Source: Ascochyta rabiei (taxonomy: Eukaryota > Ascomycota > Dothideomycetes > Pleosporales > Didymellaceae). Taken from it: a stretch of DNA of 64,000 bases. Below, piece after piece: positions 55,430 through 64,000 of the stretch. How positions within the stretch are numbered: position 1 is the first letter of the stretch; each line of letters begins with the position of its first letter. Location: positions 1,302,001 to 1,366,000 of the forward strand of contig NC_082416.1 of the NCBI RefSeq assembly GCF_004011695.2, in the 5' to 3' direction. A program made the translations under genes and the position numbers. The notes under the pieces were generated by a model. It saw only the letters and a program-made list of their open reading frames with translations, ran no database searches and was not told where the DNA came from.

Positions 55430-56987
55430 ATGGACGTCGAAATGGGTGATGGCGCATTCGACATCGACATCGATGTCGGTGCAGGCGTTCAAACAAGCGC
55501 GCAGCCGCAGCAACAGCAACAAGTAAGCTGCCCCAGGCGCGTTGCACTCGTCTTGTGTTAACACTCGCGCAGCAGCCAGAACCGACCACACAAAGCGAAT
55601 CAGTACCGGCGGCATATTTCGAAGACCTCCAACCGCAGAAGCCATGGCCCGAGTCGCTGAACCTGCAGGGCGTCGGCGACTTTGACCCAAACGACCCTCT
55701 CTACTACGCCATGGAAGCCCTTGGCGCAGAGCCACGCGTCAAGCAGTTGCGCTGGGTCAACGACTCGTCAGTAAACCTCGAGTTTTATAGCGCCGAAGAA
55801 GCTGCCGTTGCGCTGACCGCGCTTACGCACCCCGACACAAACCCAAGTTCACTTGCTGCGCAGACAGCTCGACCAGCAAAGCCGTACTCAAAAAAGCCAG
55901 ACAGCATGTTGGTGGTACGGGAGACAAATGCTGGGGATCAGAAGCCCAAGGGCGCGGCCAACCGCAGCAATTACTACCAGCGCAACCCAGACGTCAGAGG
56001 AAATAATCAACGGGAGCCACGGCGCCATCAGCCGCCGAAGAGAGACCTCCTGGATTATGGTGATGAGGATATGGGCTCGAGGAATCGGAGGAGGAGAAGG
56101 TAAGCAGTCGAGTGCAGGACTGTTGTGTGCTATACTGACATGACCAGCCGCAGTGGAGACGAGTCCATGGGCTCAGATTCCGGGGTTGAGAGGCGGAGGA
56201 ATAACTACCCTCGCAACGACCGGAATGGCCGCGATCGTCGTGACGGGCGGGACAGGAAACCAAGAGACTCTGGCAGGCTCAATGCCGACGTCGACTCTTA
56301 CCGTCCTGGTGGGGACAGGTATGATAGCTTCCACGCACGCTCTCGTGGACCATGCTGACGTCCTCCAGATCTAACGAACCGCGGCACGGCCGACTCCGAG
56401 GCCGCAGTGCCTCACCAGCGTCCAATGACGAGGGCGATGGTCGATTCGGCTTCGCAGAAGACACCAGCAACGTACGCACCCGCTACCGCAGCCGAAGTCG
56501 CAGCCGCAACGATCGCCGCCGCCGCGAACCCAGCGCTGACCGCTGGACCCATGACCGCGCTAACTACGGAGAACGAGGCGCAAAGTCAGAAGCTGGTCGG
56601 TGGCAGAAAGATGCATTCTCCGTCGACTCATCGCCAATGGGCAACCATCGTCGCTCAGATGCTGGATCAGGCGGCTCTCTACTCTCGCGCATGACCAAGG
56701 ACGGCAAGCCTGTCAACTCGTTGGCTAGCCGGATCACGCGTGACGACGATAACGAGCCGCGGCCGCGATCGTTGGCGAGTCGTATTACGCGCTCGGGTGA
56801 AGATGACGGGTACGGGCGACTCAAGGGCGACGACAGCATACCTCGAGACTATGAGTTCGACGAGCCCAGGCCTCGCCGTGGGTTGGCAGATCGCATCTCA
56901 AGAGAGACCGAGGGGATCAACATTCGCGGCGCAGGCTCGAATGGCGGAAGCGGAATCAACATCAGAGGTGTAGCGAACGGCGCCTAA
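55430..56987 (+). CDS. NCBP3-like RNA-binding protein
   Basis: Four exons: 55430-55522, 55573-56099, 56154-56318 and 56369-56987 (467 aa). After an acidic, Gln-rich N-terminus, a compact block at about 55-115 (AYFEDLQPQKPWPESL; VKQLRWVNDSSVNLEFY; SAEEAAVALTALTHP) resembles the RNA-recognition-like domain of nuclear cap-binding subunit 3. The rest is rich in Arg, Asp, Ser and Gly, with short repeats of LASRITR and LADRIS. NCBP3 binds capped mRNA and the TREX export machinery in animals; the fungal role is an inference. A TGACTCA lies 33 bp upstream of the ATG. Confidence 0.7.
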
Positions 56988-57389
56988 GTGGCAGATGGGC
57001 ATTCGCCTGTTACCAGCCTAGACGACATCATCGAGACCATTTAATGGTTGCTGCTAGACAGTGCATGAACGCTCGTAGGCTTGAAAGGGATGGACGAGCG
57101 TTTTGCGTAGAATGGAAAAGCTGCGCATCAGCGAGTGCATTGTTATGCTATTGTTGCTTGCACCTGCAAGACCCGAACCAGCCCTCAATCGTGCAAGTGC
57201 TACCTCCTAATGAACAAACCCGCACAGACCACCTCCCAATTAACCAAGGCGCTCTCCGCTGCCGCACCTCGTGATCGCCGATAGCAAAGCTGTTTGAGAC
57301 CGAAGTACGAAGGTGGAGCGCAGTTTTGCTCACTATATAAGTATTACAGTCCTGAAGATTCGTCAGAAGTCCCTACAATCCACTTCATG
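56988..57389. other. intergenic region upstream of tRNA
   Basis: 402 bp; a TATATAA lies at 57335, about 55 bp before the tRNA. Nothing else seen. Confidence 0.45.
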
Positions 57390-57478
57390 GTCTCCGTGGC
57401 GCAATGGTAGCGCGTTGGACTTCTACCACCTCAAAACCGGTCATCCAAAGGCTGCGGGTTCGAGCCCCGCCGGAGATG
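57390..57478 (+). tRNA. tRNA-Arg (UCU) with 17-nt intron
   Basis: The cloverleaf is complete: a 7-bp acceptor stem (GTCTCCG with CGGAGAT, one G-U), a D arm on TGGCGCAATGGTAGCGCG, an anticodon stem TTGGA/TCCAA with loop CTTCTAA, and a T arm GCGGG-TTCGAGC-CCCGC. The anticodon TCT reads AGA. The intron (57426-57442) is in the canonical place, after position 37. The discriminator base is G at 57478; CCA is not encoded. Confidence 0.95.
57426..57442 (+). other. tRNA-Arg intron
   Basis: 17 nt removed by the tRNA splicing endonuclease; sits one base 3' of the anticodon. Confidence 0.9.
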
Positions 57479-58303
57479 CTTTTTGCCCTTTTATGCATTT
57501 TTTGCTTTTTTGGCTTCGCGTGGCATATTTTCGCTCACTCGCACGAGGCATGGCGTAGGCGGATGCGAGCGTCAAGGCGCGGATGTTGGGTTTTTTTGCT
57601 GTTGGCTTTGCACGGTGCTGTGGATCCAGGCGAGGACCAAGTGAATGCCATGCCGACTGGCTGTGTTGATTACTACTCTCATTGCAGCGACTCGTTCGAT
57701 GAGCACGGGAGTACTGTCCACTTGCGCATGCTTCGTTTGTCCAGCACCAGCAACGAGACCTCGGTCGACATGTGGATCCGATAGCCGCTTGTCCAGTCTA
57801 GGACAGAGCGCTGGCTGCTTTCGAGGTCGGCGCGCGCGATGCATAAATGATCGGCACTAACGGCGATCGTGGTGACGTGCTTGGTGTTGGACGTGCACCA
57901 GAGTTGGGCGTGTCAGCCACCAATCTTGAATACCGACGCTTGAGGAAAATAGCATTTCACGGCGCGGACCCGTGTGAACAGCTGGCTGGCTTCGCATTGA
58001 AATTGCGGTTGTATCAATCTCCGTCGTGTCATAAGAGAACAAGGAAACGGCGCATATTCTTCGATGGGCACACAGCAACAACAATCAGACGGCAATCAGA
58101 CGTGGAGTTCACAAATCAGTAACAACGCAAGTTTGCTGGAGAATTAAACCAATTCATTGAGAGGTAATGTTACATATCATAATCGAAGCAGGCCTACTGT
58201 AGGCTCATATCATATCGCTTCATTCTCCACGACGCCACGTACTGGCGAACTCAATCTAAGTCGCCAAGTTGGAAGACAAATCACTCAACACCCAGCGAGT
58301 AAT
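57479..58303. other. intergenic region
   Basis: 825 bp downstream of the tRNA. A T run right after it (57479-57516, broken) can serve as the Pol III terminator. No gene supported. Confidence 0.5.
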
Positions 58304-58931
58304 TTACTCGAAGGGGTTGGTGCGGGTGCCCCAGTAGGTGAGGAAAAGGGAGAGACCAACGGTCTCAAGGACGCGGGCGAAGGCACCGACAGCGATGGTG
58401 TCAAGAGGGCGCTTCTCAGTGAGGACCTGGGAGACGATCTGGACAAGGTCAGTAAACAGTCAGACAAAGTAATGTAAAGCACGACGTACAGAAGGAGCAG
58501 CGGAAGCAAAGAAGATCAAGGAGCCGAGGTAAGCAGCGCCCTTGTAGGTGAGGGTGCCGGTGGCGTTGATGAGAGCACCAACACCGTACGACTGGACGGC
58601 AGAGCCGACGATGGAGCTACCCCACGAGGCGGCGGCGGTGGCAGCCTCCTTGGAGTGGAAGTACTCCTCCTTGGAGTTGGCCTGCTGTGCGCGGCGGTAG
58701 GCGTCACCGAAAACGGGGCCGAGGACAGCGAGGGAGACAGCGTGGTTGAAGGCCGTGCCGAGAGCAATGGCAGAGGGCTTGACGGGAGGGAGGTCTGATG
58801 AATGCCACGTTAGCCATGGATACATTTGCGTCATGTTTTGATCAAACCACGCAGAAGTTGCGTGATCGAGCTGCGTATGCCAATTGCTGAAGCTGGTAAA
58901 TAAAGGGCAACTTACAAGACAGAGAAGCCAT
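58304..58931 (-). CDS. small multi-pass membrane protein (DUF1761-like?)
   Basis: Three exons: 58916-58931, 58490-58794 and 58304-58438 (151 aa). The first exon has just 16 nt (MASLS plus one base). Four hydrophobic segments are visible: ALGTAFNHAVSLAVLGPVFG, SWGSSIVGSAVQSYGVGALI, YLGSLIFFASAAPSIVSQVL and FARVLETVGLSLFLTYWG. The size and pattern are like fungal DUF1761-type proteins, but I am not certain of that family. No function can be assigned. Splices keep frame, and the second donor (GTACGT) and acceptor (TTGTCCAG) are good. Confidence 0.72.
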
Positions 58932-59560
58932 TGTGGATGATGTGGTTGTTTTTGTGATGGAAAAGGTGGTGAGAGTGGTGTGATGGGTATATGAGAAATG
59001 ATGGCAGAGAAGACAAGCGGTACAGGATGCTTTTGTACTTGCGGCACGCAATGATGGCTTGGACCTGACATGCCAGTGACGTCACGCCAAGCTTGGACCA
59101 ATGGACTACTAAATCCAGCTTCAGCCGTCAACAGCCCCACTGCCTTGAAGTGATCTGGACTGTGCGTTCGCAATCGTTTTGTATGATGAAATTGCATGAT
59201 GTTCGAGGCTCCTGCTGTGTCACGACTCGCCAACACGGCATCGATGTGCAGGTACGGGTACGTCACTCGATGGGGAGCTCGAAGGATCTCAGGAAGCTAT
59301 GACCAGCTAGGGCTGGCTGTGTAGCATCTAGCATTTGGGGTTAGCGCTCACGCCCCCTCACGTAAACTACCGGAGTATGGTTTGAGGGCACGAAGGATTG
59401 GAAAATGTCAACGCGGTCTTTATTGCACTCGCGTGGTGAGTGTTGAACGTCAGATTGTAGACGCAAGGCACCACGACTCCAGTTTTCGCCGATCTCCCCA
59501 CAAAGAACCTGCGCGATCCACACGTCTTTGCGCCACGGCAGGGAACCCCTATCCACCAGG
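58932..59560. other. divergent intergenic region
   Basis: 629 bp between divergent starts, with no repeats. Two CCCCT/CCCC-type stretches (59352, 59546) could be stress elements, but this is weak. Confidence 0.4.
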
Positions 59561-60132
59561 ATGCTTGTCCCAAGGAAAGCTTTCGGGGCCCTGACGTTCA
59601 TCATCTGCGTCGCGGGTTTGTTCATCTTCTCCAGCTCGATTGTGCAATGGTCCGTCTATCTCTTTGGCAGCTATGCTCCACTGGTACCGTACACTACGCA
59701 TGTTGTTCTGTTCCAATTCAAGGAAAGCGTTAGCGGCATCGCCGTCAAAGAGGCATGAAACGCTCCAGGACACACTGCGCACAGGCCTAACATGATGCAG
59801 ATTACATCAAAGTTCTTTGGCTTGAAGAAGGCGTGTATTCACCCAGACACGCGCCGGCCATACATTCTCTCCATCACTGGTGGGAAAGATACTTCCATAG
59901 AGGACCTGCAGGTACCCGAGACCCTGGATCCGCTGTCATACAAGCTTCTGACAAATGCCAACAGAATGGGATGAGCCACGCTTTTATCCTCAGATTCAAT
60001 TCAGACGAAGAGCGGGACTACTATGTGAAAGAAGATCCAGCACATCAAGCGTTCAAGGACGCTGCTGCTGCAGTGGTTGAGAACACGATAGTTGTGGACT
60101 TCCAAGAGGGTGTCTTTACTGACTCAGGATAA
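59561..60132 (+). CDS. membrane-anchored stress-response A/B barrel (Dabb) protein
   Basis: Three exons: 59561-59752, 59801-59911 and 59965-60132 (156 aa). An N-terminal membrane segment (AFGALTFIICVAGLFIFSSS) is followed by a Dabb domain: THVVLFQFKESVSG, IAVKEITSKFFGLKKACIHP, RRPYILSITGGKDTSIEDLQ, NGMSHAFILRFNSDEERDYY, DPAHQAFKDAA and NTIVVDFQEGVF. Dabb domains are small dimeric alpha/beta barrels; in other fungi they occur alone and their role is unclear. The first intron (59753-59800) needs a GC donor; a good branch point (CCTAAC) lies 12 nt before its acceptor. A GT donor at 59729 also keeps frame but deletes conserved residues. Confidence 0.82.
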
Positions 60133-60364
60133 TCTTGCGCGAGGAACCTGGAGAGTCAGAGTCAATTCTAGATACCACGACCTGGTGCCTGCGGAACAAA
60201 ATCCCACACTTCAATGTGTATATACACATATCGTTGGACTATACCGTAGCTCCATAATCTAGCTCAAGCCCACGACACGTGCATACGTTATGTTCTTAAA
60301 CATGTTGTATAGAGTCCTTTATCCTTAGCCATGCTATCCATCAGGCTTAACGGTAACCAATCCC

Positions 60365-60905
60365 CTACAGAGCCTTTCTCAACGCGCTCTTGAAAGGAAT
60401 GATCTGCACCTTACTCAAATCCCACACGCCGCCCTCAACATACACATCCTTCTTCAGCCTCTCCTCGACCTCCTCCCTCGTCTTCGCACCAATCAGCATA
60501 GCACTGCCCTTCATCTTTGGTGGGCCGGAGTCGCCCTCTTTAATGGGCTCTTCGAGCATAGCACCTGCTCCATGTTAAGCCATTGTTGCGTAAGTTCACA
60601 ACGTCCCGTTTCCCATGCCAGGTCTTGAGAGGACCGCAGAGGGAGCACAAGGAGCTTGGGTTGTACATACCACCCCAGAGCCAGAAACTGTCATCATCCT
60701 TTTTCAATCCTCCCAAATGCTCTTGCCTGACCGCAATGCGCTTCTGCAGCGCGCCCTCGTGGTCAGGCACGATGACGAGCCACTCTTGCAGCGGTGCGCT
60801 TGAGGAGGCCATTGTTCTTATAATGCTCGATCGTGGAGCTGAAAATGCGCGTGTACGAAGTAATGTCGGCGTGGTGAGTGTACGAAGAGGGCGAAAGACG
60901 AGCAT
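60365..60905 (-). CDS. YCII-domain protein, probably mitochondrial
   Basis: Two exons, 60671-60905 and 60365-60564 (144 aa). The N-terminus (MLVFRPLRTLTTPTLLRTRA, then FSAPRSSIIRT) is a typical mitochondrial presequence. The YCII domain follows: EWLVIVPDHEGALQKRIAVR, HLGGLKK, GGAMLEEPI across the splice, KGSAMLIGAKTREEVEERLK and YVEGGVWDLSKVQIIPFK. YCII is a ferredoxin-like fold related to Dabb-type domains; the bacterial name-giver has a His/Asp pair, and D49/H50 (PDHEGA) may match it. A second Met (residue 32, MASSSAPLQEW) would give a cytosolic form. It is convergent with the Dabb gene, 232 bp away. Confidence 0.85.
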
Positions 60906-61457
60906 ATAGCTGTGTAGGGGCCTCGGATGGAGGAGCTATTGTAGACCGAGATTGTCAGCTTGTGCTCGATGGTTTGACGTGGTCAGGTTGTAGATCAAGG
61001 TTGTATTTGTACTTACGAGCTTCAATTGCAGCTAGAGACTCGGAAGCTGGGTCGTTTGTGGGTATTTATACACTCGTACTTGGGAGGGCGCGTGTGTACA
61101 GCTGTAGGGCGCCGCGGGGGTGTTCGGGAATCACGGTAAGAACCGCGGGGTGACAAGACGGCGGATCTCGATGCGCGAATCGGAGAGGCAGGAGAAAGAA
61201 CCAAGAAGGATATCGTCGGCAACAGCAACATAAACGGGGGAAAGTAGGTCCAGAGAAATGAAAGTTGTGATGTACACAAATTAAGACTACAGAAACTACT
61301 ATATCGCTATCCAAATTCATGAATCGTTCCTCCTTACGTTACCCGTTGTCCGAATGATTGATCCCAATACCACTAACGCCGCAATAAACCAAGAGCAGTC
61401 GCCCGCCGCACCACTATCTAACACCGTCTACAATCCTCAAACGTCCAACTTGTCCGT
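60906..61457. other. intergenic region
   Basis: 552 bp between the YCII start and the ribonucleotide reductase stop, same strand. No features seen. Confidence 0.45.
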
Positions 61458-64000
61458 CTAACCAGAGCACATGAGGCAGGACTCAGGGTTCTCTATCGAG
61501 CAGGCAAGAGCAGCTTCGGCATATATGTCACCATCCCGCTCTTTGCTGTCGTCATCTGCATCTTCAGCTTGCTTGTCTTTGGACGAAGAGTCCTCTTCAA
61601 CAGGTTTGCTGGTGGAGTCGGCAGCGACAAGCCTGGGGCTGTCGCCTTCCTCAACATCGGCCTTGAAGGGCTTACTGGCCAGGGCGTTCTCCACGGGTGG
61701 GAGTCTGTTCTCAGCAGCAGGTGGTGGGGTGGCTGATGGTGTTGGTACACCGTTCACGGCTTCTGAGACACCATTGGGGGTCTTGGTGGCGTACATAGGT
61801 CTTGGAGCCGGGGTGGGAGACGGCGAGCCGACACCAGCCTGCTGGAAGCCTGGCTGGCGTCTCTTCGATGGGAGGGCACGAGCGATGTTGGTGTCCTCAA
61901 CCTTGAGAGCCTCTTGGTCGACGGTGAACTGAATGGGGGCCGAAGCAGCCATGGTTCGGAGATAGTACATGCCGGTCTTGAGACCAAGCTTCCATCCGGC
62001 GAAGTGCATGGAGGTGATCTTGCCCATGGTAGGCTCCTTCATGTGGATGTTCAGTGACTGAGACTGGTCAATGAAGGCACCACGGTCAGCGGCCATCTGA
62101 ATGATGGTACGCTGCGAGATTTCCCAGACAGTCTTGTATAAGGTCTTGATCTCATCAGGGATGTTGGGGATGCGCTGGATAGAACCACCGTCGGCGATGA
62201 TGCGGTTCTTCATGTTCTCGGTCCAAAGACCCATGTCGACAAGATCCTTGAGCAACCAGGGGTTGACAACCTGGAACTCACCAGCGAGCACACGACGAGA
62301 GTAGATGTTTGATGTGTATGGCTCGAAGCACTCGTTGTTGCCGAGGATCTGGGAAGTGGAGGCAGTGGGCATAGGTGCAACGAGCAGAGAGTTGCGGACA
62401 CCATGCTGTGCGATCTTCTCCTTCAGCGAAGCCCAATCCCAGAGGTCGGTAGGAGTGACACCCCACATGTCATACTGGAGCTGACCCTGAGAAATGGGCG
62501 AGCCTTCGTACGTGGTGTAAGGGCCAAGCTCCTTGGCGATGTCGCAGGAAGAGGTCAAGGCAGCGTGGTAGATGGTCTCGAAGATCTGGGTGTTGAGCTT
62601 CTTGGCCTCGGGAGACTCGAAAGGCAAACGAAGAGCAAGGAAAGCATCGGCAAGACCTTGTACACCCAGACCGATAGGCCTGTGACGGAAGTTGCTACGG
62701 CGTGCCTCCTCGACAGGGTAGTGATTGACCTCAATGATCTTGTTGAGGTTGCGGGTACAGACCTGCACGACCTCGTGGAGCTTCTTGAAGTCGAACACAC
62801 CCCGCTTGTAGTCAACAAACGATGGCAGAGCAACGGAAGCCAAGTTGCAAACGGCAACCTCATCTGGCGCTGTGTATTCGATGATCTCAGTGCACAGGTT
62901 GGAGCTGCGAATGGTACCGAGGTTCTTCTGGTTGCTCTTCCTGTTGGCGGCATCCTTGTAAAGCATGAAGGGGTTGCCAGTCTCGGTCTGAGCCTCGAGG
63001 ATGGCATACCAGAGCTTTTGGGCACGGACGGTCTCGCGACCCTTATTCTCTCTCTCATACTTCTCGTACAGGGCAACGAACTCGTCGCCGTAGACGTCAG
63101 CAAGACCTGGGCACTCGTTGGGGCACATAAGCGTCCACTCGCCATTCTCCTGGACACGCTGCATGAAAAGATCGGGGATCCACAGGGCATAGAACAAGTC
63201 GCGAGCACGAACCTCCTCCTTGCCGTGGTTCTTCCTCAAGTCGAGGAAGCCGAAGACGTCAGCGTGCCATGGCTCGAGGTAGATGGCGAACGCACCAGGG
63301 CGCTTGTTGCCACCCTGGTCGACGTAGCGGGCGGTGTTGTTGTAGACACGAAGCATAGGGATGAGACCGTTCGATGTTCCATTGGTTCCTCCGATATAGG
63401 AGCCAGTGGCACGAATGCGGTGCACATTGAGACCAATACCGCCAGCAGTCTTGGAGATCAACGCACAAGTCTTCAATGTGTCGTAGATACCGTCAATGCT
63501 GTCTTCCTTCATGTCGATGAGGAAGCAAGATGACATTTGTGGGGATGGTGTGCCCGCGTTGAAGAGCGTCGGCGACGCGTGTGTGAAGTACTTTTGCGAC
63601 ATGTAGTCGTATGTCTCGATGGCCTTCTCAATGTCCTCCATGTGGATACCAACAGCGACGCGCATGAGCATGTGCTGTGGGCGTTCGGCAACTTTTCCGT
63701 TGATGCGGAGGAGATATGAGCGCTCCAGTGTCTTGAAGCCGAAGAACTGGTAGTTAAAGTCACGGTCGTAGACGATGGCGCTGTTGAGCTCATCGGCATG
63801 GTCCTGGATGATCTTGTAGACTCTGTCCGAGATCATGGGCTGGCTCTTGCCGTTCTTGGGATTGATATATGTGTAAAGGTCGTGGACGACGGCAGAGAAC
63901 TGCTTCTTTGTCTGCTTGTGGAGGTTGGAGACGGCGATACGCGCGGCAAGGATGGCGTAGTCGGGATGTGTGGTGGTCATGTATGCTGCTGTCTCGGCGG
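61458..64000 (-). CDS. RNR1: ribonucleotide reductase large subunit (partial, 5' end outside window)
   Basis: Class Ia R1: reduces ribonucleoside diphosphates to deoxy forms, with the small diiron subunit. The 846-codon part in the window is uninterrupted and open to the edge ([20 protein letters not shown]), so the ATP-cone N-terminus lies beyond 64000. Active-site blocks: [15 protein letters not shown] with the first redox Cys, [50 protein letters not shown] with the thiyl-radical Cys and catalytic Glu, [20 protein letters not shown] and [12 protein letters not shown]. The flexible tail keeps the shuttle pair (ESCLMCSG). The segment before the tail (about 110 residues, Ser/Pro/Asp-rich) is less conserved, as usual in fungi. 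Confidence 0.97.
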   Translation of the reverse strand, partial: AETAAYMTTTHPDYAILAARIAVSNLHKQTKKQFSAVVHDLYTYINPKNGKSQPMISDRVYKIIQDHADELNSAIVYDRDFNYQFFGFKTLERSYLLRINGKVAERPQHMLMRVAVGIHMEDIEKAIETYDYMSQKYFTHASPTLFNAGTPSPQMSSCFLIDMKEDSIDGIYDTLKTCALISKTAGGIGLNVHRIRATGSYIGGTNGTSNGLIPMLRVYNNTARYVDQGGNKRPGAFAIYLEPWHADVFGFLDLRKNHGKEEVRARDLFYALWIPDLFMQRVQENGEWTLMCPNECPGLADVYGDEFVALYEKYERENKGRETVRAQKLWYAILEAQTETGNPFMLYKDAANRKSNQKNLGTIRSSNLCTEIIEYTAPDEVAVCNLASVALPSFVDYKRGVFDFKKLHEVVQVCTRNLNKIIEVNHYPVEEARRSNFRHRPIGLGVQGLADAFLALRLPFESPEAKKLNTQIFETIYHAALTSSCDIAKELGPYTTYEGSPISQGQLQYDMWGVTPTDLWDWASLKEKIAQHGVRNSLLVAPMPTASTSQILGNNECFEPYTSNIYSRRVLAGEFQVVNPWLLKDLVDMGLWTENMKNRIIADGGSIQRIPNIPDEIKTLYKTVWEISQRTIIQMAADRGAFIDQSQSLNIHMKEPTMGKITSMHFAGWKLGLKTGMYYLRTMAASAPIQFTVDQEALKVEDTNIARALPSKRRQPGFQQAGVGSPSPTPAPRPMYATKTPNGVSEAVNGVPTPSATPPPAAENRLPPVENALASKPFKADVEEGDSPRLVAADSTSKPVEEDSSSKDKQAEDADDDSKERDGDIYAEAALACSIENPESCLMCSG

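Overview
This is nuclear DNA of a filamentous ascomycete (Pezizomycotina). The evidence is short introns of about 45-190 nt with GT/AG borders and CTAAC-like branch points, G+C-rich monocistronic genes on both strands, an intron-containing tRNA, and fungal families such as VTC5, MIC12, CCE1, ILV6 and a Mid2-like wall sensor. A dothideomycete is my best guess from protein style, but that is inference. I support 29 protein genes and one tRNA. Exon borders were read by eye: every multi-exon model keeps frame across its joins except the resolvase gene, which needs a frameshift.

Layout, left to right: GNAT acetyltransferase (-) and RecQ helicase (+), divergent; UBA/UBX protein (-) and VAP/Scs2 MSP protein (+), divergent; asparagine synthetase (+) with a Gcn4-type site; an AT-rich degenerate pocket (about 9.3-9.7 kb); PQ-loop vacuolar transporter (-) and Mid2-like wall sensor (+), separated by a pure 9-bp satellite; small secreted protein (+); CCE1/Ydc2 resolvase (-, apparent frameshift); ACO2-type aconitase (-, 11-nt microexon); KH-domain splicing-type protein (-) and acetolactate synthase regulatory subunit (+), sharing a promoter with a 52-bp minisatellite; a 2.4 kb gene-free stretch; VTC5-like SPX protein (+); CHY/RING E3 ligase (+); ribosomal protein eL31 (+); DUF1857 protein (+); amino-acid permease (-); mitochondrial glycerol-3-phosphate dehydrogenase (-); dihydrofolate synthase (-); two uncharacterised disordered proteins (+) flanking MIC12 (+); SDR (-) and succinate-semialdehyde dehydrogenase (+), divergent; NCBP3-like RNA-binding protein (+); tRNA-Arg(UCU); small membrane protein (-); Dabb-domain protein (+, GC-AG intron); YCII protein (-); and the 3' part of the ribonucleotide reductase large subunit (-), which runs off the right edge.

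No biosynthetic cluster, intact transposon, CRISPR array or virus is visible. The content is mostly core metabolism (amino acids, folate, glycerol phosphate, TCA/lysine), mitochondrial upkeep and RNA biology. The unusual signals are structural: several young tandem repeats in promoters, 5' leaders and one intron; very small exons; a non-canonical intron; a homopolymer frameshift in a gene whose catalytic residues lie downstream; and a short dispersed intergenic motif at two loci 17 kb apart.
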